64,000 nt of DNA, from positions 434,001 through 498,000 of the forward strand of contig LT700188.1 in the NCBI GenBank assembly GCA_900155405.1. The letters run 5' to 3'. This DNA is from Negativicoccus massiliensis (GTDB lineage Bacteria > Bacillota > Negativicutes > Veillonellales > Negativicoccaceae). This document shows positions 35,445 through 44,266 of the stretch, one piece after another. Every line of letters begins with the position of its first letter. Positions within the stretch are counted from its first letter, which is position 1. Both the position numbers and the translations under genes were made by a program. The notes beneath the pieces are model-generated. The model ran no database searches and was not told the origin of the DNA. It worked only from the letters and a program-made list of their open reading frames with translations.

Positions 35445-36065
35445 CTATCCCTTTCGTCGGGCGACGGCAAAACCGTCCCCCGTTTCATATATGCTCGTCG
35501 TAAAATAACGCGGATCTTTCAAATACGCAAGAAAAGCGCGCATACGGTGTGCAATCGTTCGCATGCGCCGCGGTACATCTCTATCGTCAGCACATACATA
35601 ACCGCGAAATAAAACGTTATCCGCTAAAATAGTCGCATTTTTTTGCAAGAGCGGTTCTGCTAAACGCAAATGCTCCAAGTAGTGACCTTTGGATCCGTCA
35701 AGGTACAGCAGATCAAACGGTCCTTTGATTTCCCGCAACGCCTCTTCCGCAGTCGCCGACACCACCGTCACTCGATTCTCTACGCCTGCTTGTCTCATTC
35801 GTTTCCTTGCTTCCCGATACCGCGGAGCAAACGGCTCAATAGTAACGATCTCCGCCGGCGGCAATAGCGTCGCCATCAAAAGTGCCGAGTAACCGATCCC
35901 CGTGCCGATTTCTAAAATCCGACACGGAGCCGCCGCGAGTACGGCCGAACGAAATAAGTTTTCTTCGCTCTTACGAATTTGCGGTATACGAATATCGTCT
36001 CCATAGCGGCGCAAAGCTGTGACTTCATTATTGAGATGCGGCATATCGGTCGATATTGGCTTCAT
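35445..36065 (-). CDS. trmR: SAM-dependent O-methyltransferase, probably tRNA 5-hydroxyuridine methyltransferase TrmR
   Basis: Class I methyltransferase, about 206 residues. SAM-binding motif LEIGTGIGYSALLMA, then IEPFAPRYREARKRM and LLYLDGSKGHY (metal and SAM region of the catechol-O-methyltransferase-like group). Placement between mltG and a U32 gene matches Bacillus trmR, which makes 5-methoxyuridine at position 34. The start is uncertain: ATGs at 36065 and 36044 both lie inside the overlapping mltG end, and neither has a strong ribosome-binding site. Confidence 0.8.
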   Translation of the reverse strand: MKPISTDMPHLNNEVTALRRYGDDIRIPQIRKSEENLFRSAVLAAAPCRILEIGTGIGYSALLMATLLPPAEIVTIEPFAPRYREARKRMRQAGVENRVTVVSATAEEALREIKGPFDLLYLDGSKGHYLEHLRLAEPLLQKNATILADNVLFRGYVCADDRDVPRRMRTIAHRMRAFLAYLKDPRYFTTSIYETGDGFAVARRKG

Positions 36066-37017
36066 GTTCTTCATATGTCTTGGCAAAATGGTGACATCCT
36101 TTAGCGTCCGCCACAAAATATAAATATTCGGTAGTCGGTGCATGTAATACCGCATCCATCGCCGCTTTGCCGGGGGCCGCCACCGGTCCAGGCGGCAATC
36201 CCTTATGCAAATAGGTATTATACGGCGAAGGAATTTGCGTATCGGCAATACTTAAAACCGGTTTCGGCTCTCCTAAAATATACTGGATACTTGCGCAAGA
36301 TTGGAGAGGCATACCGATCGCCAAGCGCTTCTTGAACACTGCAGCAATCGTATAGCGATCATCCTCATACATGGCCTCCTTTTCCACCAGGGACGCCAAT
36401 GTGATGAAGTCATGCAGACTGTATCCCTGCGTAGCGATTTCTTGCCGCAATTCGGGTGTCAGTTGCTTTTGCATTTCTCGATTCATGTGCGCGATGATAT
36501 CATTGACCGATGCACCGTCCGGAACATCATACGTAGAAGGAAACAAAAATCCTTCTACTGGATAGTCGGTAGCTCGTGTGCTCTGCATATCTGCAGGCAA
36601 ACTATAAACCTTCGCCGCCGCTAAGAAATCATGTTTCTTAGCGATACCCAACCGATCCAGTCGCTTCGCAATTTGCGACACGGTAAATCCTTCCGGAATT
36701 ACCACCTGCCGAGCAGCGGGTCGTCCGTCACGCAAGGCGGCGATTACGGCCGGCATCGCCATATTCGTCATAAGATCGTAATGCCCTTCTTGGAGCTTAT
36801 CGGCGTTCCCGCTCAAGTATAGTGCGGCACGAAAGATATGCGGATTCCAAATGATATTTTTATCTGCAAGGATTTGGGCTATTTCCGCTCCCGTTTGCGC
36901 CGCCTCAATCCGTACCGTTACAGGCTTGCTTTGCGCCAACGGATTTTTGCCGTAAAGCAAAACACCGCCCGCGATGAGTAAGATGAGCAGTACTGAAATA
37001 CCGATTCTTTTCTTCAT
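36028..37017 (-). CDS. mltG: Endolytic murein transglycosylase MltG
   Basis: Cleaves nascent glycan strands and so sets their length. 329 residues: a single N-terminal TM anchor (about 5-24), a LysM-like region (about 34-85), then the YceG catalytic domain with the Glu in SLVEKEAMYEDDR and the block IPSPYNTYLHKGLPPGPVAAPG. It is the first gene of the mltG-trmR-U32-DUF4911 operon and overlaps the methyltransferase. Confidence 0.95.
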   Translation of the reverse strand: MKKRIGISVLLILLIAGGVLLYGKNPLAQSKPVTVRIEAAQTGAEIAQILADKNIIWNPHIFRAALYLSGNADKLQEGHYDLMTNMAMPAVIAALRDGRPAARQVVIPEGFTVSQIAKRLDRLGIAKKHDFLAAAKVYSLPADMQSTRATDYPVEGFLFPSTYDVPDGASVNDIIAHMNREMQKQLTPELRQEIATQGYSLHDFITLASLVEKEAMYEDDRYTIAAVFKKRLAIGMPLQSCASIQYILGEPKPVLSIADTQIPSPYNTYLHKGLPPGPVAAPGKAAMDAVLHAPTTEYLYFVADAKGCHHFAKTYEEHEANIDRYAASQ

Positions 37018-37054
37018 ATATACCTCAATGTACTCATTGTAAAGTTATTTTTTT

Positions 37055-37063
37055 ATTATAGCA
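37055..37063 (-). promoter_or_regulatory. mltG promoter (extended -10)
   Basis: Minus strand ATATGC then TATAAT (37055-37060), 38 bp upstream of mltG. Confidence 0.6.
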
Positions 37064-37092
37064 TATCCTTTAAAATACTCTTTTCGATCTTG

Positions 37093-38139
37093 TCATTGAC
37101 AGTACAATGACGATTCCAACCGCCTTTGGTAAGTTTGCGTTGTGGTGGTAAAAAAGACTGTTCCCGTTGGTACGTCAGCGGATTCCCGCCAAGTAATCGA
37201 ACCGTCATATTTCTCCTTGCATTTTTTGATATTGGCATTTTTATGCCCACGTACTTTGCTGGCATCACGTGTTGCGTAAGTGATCATCACCGGTCCGCGC
37301 GCCTGCTGTAAACCTTTTTTAAGTTCCTGCGCGTACGATCGCGCGATAGCCAACTCTCCCAACGCCGGATGGTACGGTCCCGCGACATACGCAGCATGCG
37401 AATCCAAATCTTGCGTTGCCTGCAAACCGATCCGAATGACAGGAATGTTATGTTTTGCTAAATATCGTCTCCACCATGCACTGACAAAAATCGCCTGTGT
37501 AAGCGTAAAAGGCCTATAATCGCCATTACTATACTGTCTTTCCAGCAATGTATCGCGTAACACTAACGCCGGATAAATTCGCACAAAATCGGGGGCTAAC
37601 GCAACCGTTTCTCGAATGGTCTTGCGCAATGTCGCAAAGGTTTCGCCGTAAAGACCGGGTAGAAGTTGTATTCCTACCTGCATACCGCCGCGGCGAAGAA
37701 TTTCCACCGCCTTGGCCACCACCGCACTGCGATGGCCGCGACGGGCCTGCCACAAAACGGTATCATCCAAACTTTGCACACCGAGCTCTACCGTACGCAC
37801 ACCGTGCGCATATAAAAAAGCGGTATTTTCAACACTGATGCAGTCCGGTCGTGTGGAAAGGCGCAATGCGGCCACATCACCTTTTTCCCATGCACATTTG
37901 GCCGGCGCGAGTAATGCCCGCTGCCGCTCTTTACTGAGTGCGGTAAAAGAGCCGCCGTAGAACGCTACCTGCCAGCGATACGGCCGCGTCGTCGAAGCAA
38001 GATATTCCGCAATCGTTTTCGCGACCATAGCCGGCGTAGTGCGCTCTGTCTGTGCCGTCAATTTCCACTGGTTGCAAAAACTACAGCGATACGGACAACC
38101 GTCATGCGGAATAAAGATGGGAATAATCGCTTCTCTCAT
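37093..38139 (-). CDS. Elp3-like radical SAM protein
   Basis: 348 residues. Radical SAM cluster motif GCPYRCSFCNQ (C-x3-C-x2-C) near the N-terminus, then FYGGSFTALSKE, LSTRPDCIS and VELGVQSLDD, a set shared with the Elp3/YhcC group. The acetyltransferase domain of true Elp3 is absent. The start at 38139 is the only Met before the cluster motif. No Shine-Dalgarno is visible within 12 bp, because the rnc terminator hairpin occupies that space. Substrate unknown; family members modify tRNA or macromolecules. Confidence 0.82.
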   Translation of the reverse strand: MREAIIPIFIPHDGCPYRCSFCNQWKLTAQTERTTPAMVAKTIAEYLASTTRPYRWQVAFYGGSFTALSKERQRALLAPAKCAWEKGDVAALRLSTRPDCISVENTAFLYAHGVRTVELGVQSLDDTVLWQARRGHRSAVVAKAVEILRRGGMQVGIQLLPGLYGETFATLRKTIRETVALAPDFVRIYPALVLRDTLLERQYSNGDYRPFTLTQAIFVSAWWRRYLAKHNIPVIRIGLQATQDLDSHAAYVAGPYHPALGELAIARSYAQELKKGLQQARGPVMITYATRDASKVRGHKNANIKKCKEKYDGSITWRESADVPTGTVFFTTTTQTYQRRLESSLYCQ

Positions 38140-38142
38140 TGT

Positions 38143-38166
38143 AAAAAAGCGCGGTCACGACCGCGC
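38143..38166 (-). terminator. Terminator overlapping the end of rnc
   Basis: Stem GCGCGG / CCGCGC (outer half 38149-38154, inner half 38161-38166) followed by TTTTTT on the minus strand. It includes the rnc stop codon and lies 4 bp before the radical SAM start. Confidence 0.75.
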
Positions 38167-38883
38167 TCCTCCATTTGTCTGTAACTTTTGCAATGCGGCT
38201 TGCGCTGCTTGTTGCGCGGCCGCTTTTTTGCTTTTCCCTACACCGGAGGCAACCGCCTCGCCATTCAATTCCACTTCCATATAAAACGTTTTATCATGAT
38301 CCGGACCTTCATCGCGCAACAAATTATAACGAAGATCCACATCTCCATCCTGCTGCAAAAATTCCTGCAACTCCGTTTTATAGTCGCGCGTGTAGTCGCC
38401 GCTGTCAATCAGATCCAGGTACGGTTTCAAATGTTCCATGATAAATTCCGTGGCCGTTTCGTATGATGTATCAAGATAAATCGCGCCCACTACCGCTTCA
38501 AATGCATCCGCCAGAATCGATGCCCTTTGTCGTCCCCCGGTGTGTTCTTCGCCTTTACCCAGTCGCAAGGTTTCACCCAAGTGAAATTTGCGGGCGCAAG
38601 AAGCCAAAGCAGGCTCACAAACGGCGCTCGCTTTGGCCCGTGTCAAATCCCCTTCGGGCCAAGCCGGGTATTTACGAAAGAGATACTCTCCAATCACCAA
38701 ATCCAGCACGGCATCGCCTAAAAATTCGAGCCGTTCATTATCATGTATCCCCTGTTGCTGATGTTCATTCGCATAGGATGTATGTGTCAGGGCCGTACTC
38801 AAAAGAGAATGATCACGCACCGGGATATGATGTTCAGCGGCAAAATCCTGAATCTGTTTGCGCCGCACTTCCGATGGAGTCAT
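38155..38883 (-). CDS. rnc: Ribonuclease III
   Basis: Double-stranded-RNA endonuclease for rRNA and mRNA processing. 242 residues: RNase III signature NERLEFLGDAVLDLVIGEYL, a second acidic cluster (ADAFEAVVGAIYLD), then a C-terminal dsRBD (KTELQEFLQQDGDVD ... GVGKSKKAAAQQAAQAAL). The start overlaps the fabF stop by 1 bp (TGATG). rnc after the fab operon is a standard Firmicutes order. Confidence 0.97.
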   Translation of the reverse strand: MTPSEVRRKQIQDFAAEHHIPVRDHSLLSTALTHTSYANEHQQQGIHDNERLEFLGDAVLDLVIGEYLFRKYPAWPEGDLTRAKASAVCEPALASCARKFHLGETLRLGKGEEHTGGRQRASILADAFEAVVGAIYLDTSYETATEFIMEHLKPYLDLIDSGDYTRDYKTELQEFLQQDGDVDLRYNLLRDEGPDHDKTFYMEVELNGEAVASGVGKSKKAAAQQAAQAALQKLQTNGGARS

Positions 38884-40130
38884 CAGTCATTTCCTTCCGG
38901 TTTGCGCATTATAATCACCGCATTTTGCCCACCGAAGCCGAATGAGTTTGACATGGCCGCACGTACTTTCACTTTGCGCGCGCCTTCCGTCACATAGTCC
39001 AAATCACAATCCGGATCCGGATGTTTCAAGTTGATCGTCGGATGAACTTCGTCATTTTCAATTGAAAGCGCCATAACGACCGCTTCTACAGCACCGGCCG
39101 CGCCGAGCAAATGGCCGGTCATTGATTTGGTAGAGTTCACCACCAAGCGATCTGCTTCCGCACCAAACAATGCGCGGATAGCGTGCGTTTCATTTTTATC
39201 ATTGAGCGGCGTCGCCGTTCCGTGAGCATTGATATAATCAATATCCTGAACAGTTAATTGCGCATCCTGCAATGCTCTTTCCATGCACTTTTGGGCTTGG
39301 CAACCTTCCGGAGCCGGTGCCGTAATATGGTACGCATCACCATTCGACCCATAGCCGCACAATTCCGCATAAATATGCGCGCCGCGTTCGACCGCATGGT
39401 TCCATTCTTCCAGTACGAGCATGGCCGCGCCTTCACCGAAAACGAACCCGTCACGTGTTGCATCAAACGGGCGCGATGCTTCCTCCGGCTCACCGTCAAA
39501 CGTGGAGAGCGCTTTCATTGCGATAAAACCGGCGAACGGCAACGGACTGATGGCCGCTTCGGCACCGCCCGCAATGACAATATCCGCATCACCGTAACGA
39601 ATCATGCGCAGCGCATCACCAATCGCATTTGTCCCCGATGCGCAGGCCGTCACATCAGTAATGACCGGACCGCGTACATCCAGTGCAATGGAAATTTGAC
39701 CGGCCGCCATATTGGCAATCATCATCGGGATCGCAAACGGACTGACGCGGGAAGGGCCGCGGTTCGCAAGACGATCCGCTGCGTCTTCGATCGTGGTGAT
39801 ACCACCGATACCGGTGCCGACCACCGTACCGATCCGATCATGGTCCAGCTCGTTCCAATTGATTTTAGCGTCTTCCACCGCCATTTTGGCCGCGGCCACA
39901 CCAAAATGAGCAAATCGATCCATATGACGCGCTTCCTTACGATCCATATAATCGGTCGCGGTAAACCCTTCGACCTCACCGGCAATGCGCACGGCAAAAT
40001 CCGTCGTATCAAACGCAGTGATCCGTTTAATACCCGACTTTCCCGCCAATAAGTTTTGCCATACAGTCTCTTTGCCGATGCCGACCGGAGAAATAATACC
40101 AAGACCTGTTACTGCTACGCGCTTGCGCAT
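38883..40130 (-). CDS. fabF: 3-oxoacyl-[ACP] synthase II
   Basis: Chain-elongating condensing enzyme, 415 residues. Cys-His-His triad visible: DVTACASGTNA (Cys), NAHGTATPLND (His) and NSTKSMTGHLLGAAG (His, with the Lys). The start at 40130 follows GAGGTGG by 5 bases. It is separated from acpP by a terminator and about 170 bp that contain a small inverted repeat, so it may have its own promoter. Confidence 0.97.
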   Translation of the reverse strand: MRKRVAVTGLGIISPVGIGKETVWQNLLAGKSGIKRITAFDTTDFAVRIAGEVEGFTATDYMDRKEARHMDRFAHFGVAAAKMAVEDAKINWNELDHDRIGTVVGTGIGGITTIEDAADRLANRGPSRVSPFAIPMMIANMAAGQISIALDVRGPVITDVTACASGTNAIGDALRMIRYGDADIVIAGGAEAAISPLPFAGFIAMKALSTFDGEPEEASRPFDATRDGFVFGEGAAMLVLEEWNHAVERGAHIYAELCGYGSNGDAYHITAPAPEGCQAQKCMERALQDAQLTVQDIDYINAHGTATPLNDKNETHAIRALFGAEADRLVVNSTKSMTGHLLGAAGAVEAVVMALSIENDEVHPTINLKHPDPDCDLDYVTEGARKVKVRAAMSNSFGFGGQNAVIIMRKPEGND

Positions 40131-40185
40131 ATTTTCCACCTCGTCCAGTTTCATTATCTATGATTCATCACGCCTGCGTAAGTGC

Positions 40186-40207
40186 TGTTACATCTTTAAT
40201 TGTAACA
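40186..40207. repeat. Inverted repeat upstream of fabF
   Basis: TGTTACA (40186-40192), 8 bp, TGTAACA (40201-40207). It lies about 60 bp upstream of the fabF start. Could be an operator or an mRNA hairpin; no known regulator matched. Confidence 0.5.
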
Positions 40208-40296
40208 CTTCACCATACCGGCATGTGTACTGCTATTATTATAAAGCTGTTGTGCCGTTATAATCGATACACAGCTGATCTTATGATAAGAGCATA

Positions 40297-40332
40297 AAAC
40301 GGGAAAACCGGGAGGCGAGCGCTTCCCGGTTT
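40297..40332 (-). terminator. Terminator after acpP
   Basis: Arms AAACCGGGA / TCCCGGTTT with a 10-base loop, T-rich beyond on the minus strand, 10 bp past the acpP stop. Confidence 0.75.
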
Positions 40333-40341
40333 CGACCTCGA

Positions 40342-40578
40342 TTACGCAATATTCTTGTCAATGTAGTCGACCGTATCTTTAACGGTTTTAATTTTTTCGG
40401 CTACATCATCAGGGATTTCAATTTCAAATTCTTCTTCAAACGCCATAATCAATTCAACGATATCCAAAGAATCCGCGCCAAGATCATCAATGAAAGTGGA
40501 GTCGATTTGTACATCCGCTTCATCCACACCCAGCTGTTCTACAACGATCGCGCGTACCTTTTCAAATGTATTGTTCAT
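40342..40578 (-). CDS. acpP: Acyl carrier protein
   Basis: 78 acidic residues carrying growing acyl chains. Phosphopantetheine attachment site [14 protein letters not shown] (Ser at the DSL). AcpS at 13724 would modify it. It has its own consensus promoter and a terminator behind it, so it can be transcribed more strongly than the rest of the fab operon. Confidence 0.98.
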   Translation of the reverse strand: MNNTFEKVRAIVVEQLGVDEADVQIDSTFIDDLGADSLDIVELIMAFEEEFEIEIPDDVAEKIKTVKDTVDYIDKNIA

Positions 40579-40606
40579 GGTTTCACCACCTTTCCGGTTT
40601 TGGTTT

Positions 40607-40635
40607 ATTATATTACATCTAACGGGTCATGACAA
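40607..40635 (-). promoter_or_regulatory. Internal acpP promoter
   Basis: Minus strand TTGTCA (40630-40635), 17 bp, TATAAT (40607-40612), in the gap between fabG and acpP. Confidence 0.8.
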
Positions 40636-40653
40636 ACTGCCCGGTAGCGTCAT

Positions 40654-41391
40654 CTACATAGCCATACCGCCGTTGACTTGCAACACTTGTCCGGTAATGT
40701 ATTTCGCCTCGTCGGAGGCCAAAAAACGTACCGCCGCGGCAATATCTTCCGGCTCTCCCATTGCTCCCAGAGGAATTTGCTTGATCAGACTTTCTTTAAT
40801 TTTGTCCGGCAATCCGCTGGTCATATCGGTGTGAATAAATCCGGGCGCAATCGCATTCACACGAATACCGCGCGCGGCAAATTCTTTCGCATTCGCTTTC
40901 GTCAAGCCGATAACCCCTGCTTTGGCAGCGGCATAATTAGCCTGACCGATATTACCCGTCACACCGACGACGGAACTCATGTTAATGATGACGCCGCGGC
41001 GCTGCTTAAACATATCGCCGATGACGGCTTGCGTCATCAAGAAGACGCCTTTTAAGTTGGTGCTCAAAACAGCGTCCCAGTCAGCCTCTTTCATCCGTCG
41101 CACCAAGGTATCGCGGGTAATGCCAGCGTTATTTACCAGCACATCAATGTGCGAAAATTCTTTTTGCGTTTCAGCCACAATCCGTTCCGCTTCGTCTTTT
41201 CGGGAAACGTCCCCCTGTACCAAAACAGCTTTTTGACCGCATGCATTCACCGCTTGCGCCGCTTCTTCCGCCGCACTTACATTACTGGAGTAATTAATTG
41301 CAACATCATAGCCGGCCTGCGCCAACGCAACAGCCACTGCCTTCCCGATTCCGCGCGATGCGCCGGTAACAAGTGCTGTTTTAGTTGTCAT
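40654..41391 (-). CDS. fabG: 3-oxoacyl-[ACP] reductase
   Basis: NADPH-dependent SDR enzyme reducing the beta-keto group. 245 residues: TGASRGIGKAVA cofactor motif, NNAG, and the catalytic Ser-Tyr-Lys (SSVVG ... YAAAKAG). C-terminal VNGGMAM. It overlaps fabD by 11 bp. Confidence 0.97.
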   Translation of the reverse strand: MTTKTALVTGASRGIGKAVAVALAQAGYDVAINYSSNVSAAEEAAQAVNACGQKAVLVQGDVSRKDEAERIVAETQKEFSHIDVLVNNAGITRDTLVRRMKEADWDAVLSTNLKGVFLMTQAVIGDMFKQRRGVIINMSSVVGVTGNIGQANYAAAKAGVIGLTKANAKEFAARGIRVNAIAPGFIHTDMTSGLPDKIKESLIKQIPLGAMGEPEDIAAAVRFLASDEAKYITGQVLQVNGGMAM

Positions 41392-42331
41392 TTTGTACCT
41401 CCCTAAAATATGTCAAAGTAGCTTCTAAGCTGGTAACATCTTCGACATGTTCCCGATGTACACCGGATGCAATTTTTTTCATAAAACCGCTTAAGACGGT
41501 GCCCGGACCCACTTCTACCATCGTATCCACACCTTTAGTCAAAAGCACATGCATGCTGTCTTCCCAAAGGACCGGATGGGCCGCCTGTTCGACTAGCGAT
41601 TCGCGAATTTCCGCGCTCGTATAAACCGGTTGGGCATGCACATTGGCAATCACGGGAATTTGCGCCTCTTTGATCTCGATCGTATGCAAGACTTGCGCCA
41701 ATTTTTCGGCTGCCGGTTGCATCAATGTGCTGTGAAACGGTGCCGAAACCGGCAACGGAATCGCCCGACGTGCGCCCGCTTCTTTCATTTTCTCACATGC
41801 TACCGCCACCGCATCTGTCGTCCCCGCAATGACAACTTGTCCTGGGCAATTGAAATTCACGGCTTGCACGATTTTCCCTTGTGCCGAAAGCTCTTCGCAA
41901 ATTGTGATGATTTTTTCGCGTTCCAGGCGAATGATTGCCGCCATACCGCCCTCTCCGATCGGTACGGCTTCCTGCATGAACTTTCCGCGCGCGTGTACGG
42001 TACGTACCGCATCCACAAACGAAATAGAACCTGCCGCCACAAGTGCTGAGTATTCTCCTAAGCTATGACCGGCAAGATATTCCGCGGTAATCCCCGCTTG
42101 TGCAAGCAGATCATAGGCCGCTACGCTTGCCGTCAAAATCGCCGGTTGGGTATACTGCGTCTGCTGTAATTTTTCTGCCGGACCTTCAAAAATTAATTCA
42201 CTCAGCTTCCAGCCGAGCGCTTCATCCGCTTCTTCAAAACGGTTGCGTACGCTTTCATATTGCGCCGCCAAGTCCTGCATCATTCCTACTTTTTGCGAGC
42301 CCTGACCGGGAAACAAAAATGCCGTTTTCAT
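41381..42331 (-). CDS. fabD: Malonyl-CoA:ACP transacylase
   Basis: Loads malonyl onto ACP. 316 residues with FPGQGSQKVGMM, the nucleophile elbow GHSLGEYSAL, and a His in PVSAPFHSTLMQ. It overlaps fabK by 4 bp. Confidence 0.97.
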   Translation of the reverse strand: MKTAFLFPGQGSQKVGMMQDLAAQYESVRNRFEEADEALGWKLSELIFEGPAEKLQQTQYTQPAILTASVAAYDLLAQAGITAEYLAGHSLGEYSALVAAGSISFVDAVRTVHARGKFMQEAVPIGEGGMAAIIRLEREKIITICEELSAQGKIVQAVNFNCPGQVVIAGTTDAVAVACEKMKEAGARRAIPLPVSAPFHSTLMQPAAEKLAQVLHTIEIKEAQIPVIANVHAQPVYTSAEIRESLVEQAAHPVLWEDSMHVLLTKGVDTMVEVGPGTVLSGFMKKIASGVHREHVEDVTSLEATLTYFREVQNDN

Positions 42332-43269
42332 ACCTTCACCTCGCTGATACGTTGCTGCGCGACGGCAGCTTCTTTGATAATCGAAGTAATAATTTCACGT
42401 ACCGGTTTGATATCGTTCACTAAGCCTGCAATTTGTCCGACCATGATCGATCCTGTCTTCATATCTCCCAAAATCGCCGCCCGACGCAAACTCCCCGCAC
42501 CAAGGCCTTCAATTTCCGCTAACGGCGCGTTGATGCTTTCCAATTTTTCATACTGTCGGGAAAGCGCATTGGCGATCACGCGCACGGGATGTCCCGTCGT
42601 ACGCCCGGTAATCACCGTCGAACGATCCCGTGCTTTTAAAAGCGCTTCTTTATATGCCGGATGGGCAATGCATTCTTCACTGGCCACAAAGCGTGTACCC
42701 ATCTGCACTCCAACCGCTCCCAATGCCAACATGGCGATCAAAGCTCGGCCATCGGCAATACCGCCGGCCGCAATAACGGGCAGTTCTACTGCATCTACTA
42801 CTTGCGGTACCAACGCCAAAGTAGTTACCTTGCCGACATGGCCGCCGCTTTCCAGTCCTTCTGCAATAACGGCATCGACTCCGACACCTGCCAACCGTTT
42901 GGCTAACGCCACAGCGGAAACGACAGGAATGACCTTGGCACCGGATGCTTTAAAGCGCTCAATGTACTTCCCCGGATTTCCCGCCCCGGTTGTAATAACC
43001 GGTACTTTTTCCTCACAAACGGCTGCTACACACTCTTCAACAAAAGGTGAACGCAGCATCAAATTGACACCGAAGGGTTTCTTCGTATGCGCTTTCACTT
43101 GCCGGATCTGTTCACGAAGAAGATCACCCGGCATATTACCGGCCCCAATCACACCGAGGCCGCCCGCCTCCGAAACAGCGGAGGCTAATTCCCAAGTTCC
43201 GAGCCAAGCCATACCGCCTTGAATAATCGGTGCTTCAATTCCCAATAATTCTGTCAGTTTCGTTTTCAT
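42328..43269 (-). CDS. fabK: Enoyl-[ACP] reductase II (flavoprotein)
   Basis: FMN-dependent enoyl reductase that replaces FabI and is insensitive to triclosan. 313 residues of the nitronate monooxygenase-like TIM barrel: IEAPIIQGGMAWLG, GGLGVIGAGNM, AEGLESGGHVGKV, AAGGIADGRALIAMLALGA. No fabI is seen in the window. It lies 4 bp after fabH. Confidence 0.96.
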   Translation of the reverse strand: MKTKLTELLGIEAPIIQGGMAWLGTWELASAVSEAGGLGVIGAGNMPGDLLREQIRQVKAHTKKPFGVNLMLRSPFVEECVAAVCEEKVPVITTGAGNPGKYIERFKASGAKVIPVVSAVALAKRLAGVGVDAVIAEGLESGGHVGKVTTLALVPQVVDAVELPVIAAGGIADGRALIAMLALGAVGVQMGTRFVASEECIAHPAYKEALLKARDRSTVITGRTTGHPVRVIANALSRQYEKLESINAPLAEIEGLGAGSLRRAAILGDMKTGSIMVGQIAGLVNDIKPVREIITSIIKEAAVAQQRISEVKV

Positions 43270-43273
43270 TCCG

Positions 43274-44266
43274 CTACCGCCATTCCATACAAAGGCTGGC
43301 CCAGGTTAAGCCGGCACCGAATCCTACTAAGACGACCTGATCGCCGCTTTTAATTCGACCGGCATGCGCCGCTTCATCCAATGCGATTGCAATCGATGCG
43401 CTGGACGTATTACCGTAGCGATCCAAATTTTCAAAAATGCGTTCTGCGGGTAAAGATGTTTTCTTGGCCGCGGCTTGAATGATCCGCTCATTCGCCTGAT
43501 GCGGGATCAAAAGATCCACGTCATCATAGGTAAGACCGCATTTAGCAAGTGCCCTTTCGGTAGACTCGCCGATAACGTTTACCGCGAATTTGAAGACATC
43601 TTTACCATTCATGCGAATTGCTATTTTCTGATCAGCGAGTTCCGGATGCAAATCGCCATGAAAAGGTCCGCCGAAAATCCCCAGTGCACCGTGACCGGAG
43701 CCGTCCGATCCGAGATCGATCCCGCCGATACCACCGGTTGCCACTTCCCCTAAAACAACCGCACCGGCACCGTCACCGAAAAGCACACAGGTGTTTCGAT
43801 CCGTCCAATCCACAAAACGGCTCAATACTTCTACGCCGACAACCAACGCCTTCTGATATAAACCGGTAGCTAACATTTGACTCGCTACTGCGGTCGCATA
43901 CACAAAACCGCTGCACCCCGCAGTCAGGTCGAATGCGCCTGCCGCGGGAATTCCCAACATATCCTGTAAAACGCAGGCGGTCGAAGGCGCAATGGTATCC
44001 GGCGTACATGTCGCCACGACCACAAGATCAATTTCCTCTACAGTAACACCGGCATTCACCATTGCTTTTTCTGCCGCTTTTTTGGCTAATGAGACAGTCG
44101 ATGTTCCGAGTTCGGCAATTCTCCGTTCACGAATGCCCGTTCGTGTCCGAATCCATTCATCTGACGTGTCTACCATTTTTTCTAAATCCGCATTGGTGAG
44201 GACATGTTCCGGCACATACGAGCCGGTTCCTAAAATTCCGATCCGCCGTAACGTACTACTCTTCAT
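43274..44266 (-). CDS. fabH: 3-oxoacyl-[ACP] synthase III
   Basis: Starts chains by condensing acetyl-CoA with malonyl-ACP. 330 residues with nucleophile Cys118 (DLTAGCSGFVYA), the His of LIPHQANERI, and the third-residue Asn in the GNTSSASI region. It overlaps plsX by 11 bp. Confidence 0.97.
   Translation of the reverse strand: MKSSTLRRIGILGTGSYVPEHVLTNADLEKMVDTSDEWIRTRTGIRERRIAELGTSTVSLAKKAAEKAMVNAGVTVEEIDLVVVATCTPDTIAPSTACVLQDMLGIPAAGAFDLTAGCSGFVYATAVASQMLATGLYQKALVVGVEVLSRFVDWTDRNTCVLFGDGAGAVVLGEVATGGIGGIDLGSDGSGHGALGIFGGPFHGDLHPELADQKIAIRMNGKDVFKFAVNVIGESTERALAKCGLTYDDVDLLIPHQANERIIQAAAKKTSLPAERIFENLDRYGNTSSASIAIALDEAAHAGRIKSGDQVVLVGFGAGLTWASLCMEWR

Noticed and set aside
42260-43222. 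320-codon open frame antisense to fabK
   Set aside because: Ser/Thr/Ala/Pro-rich shadow of a clear flavoprotein gene.
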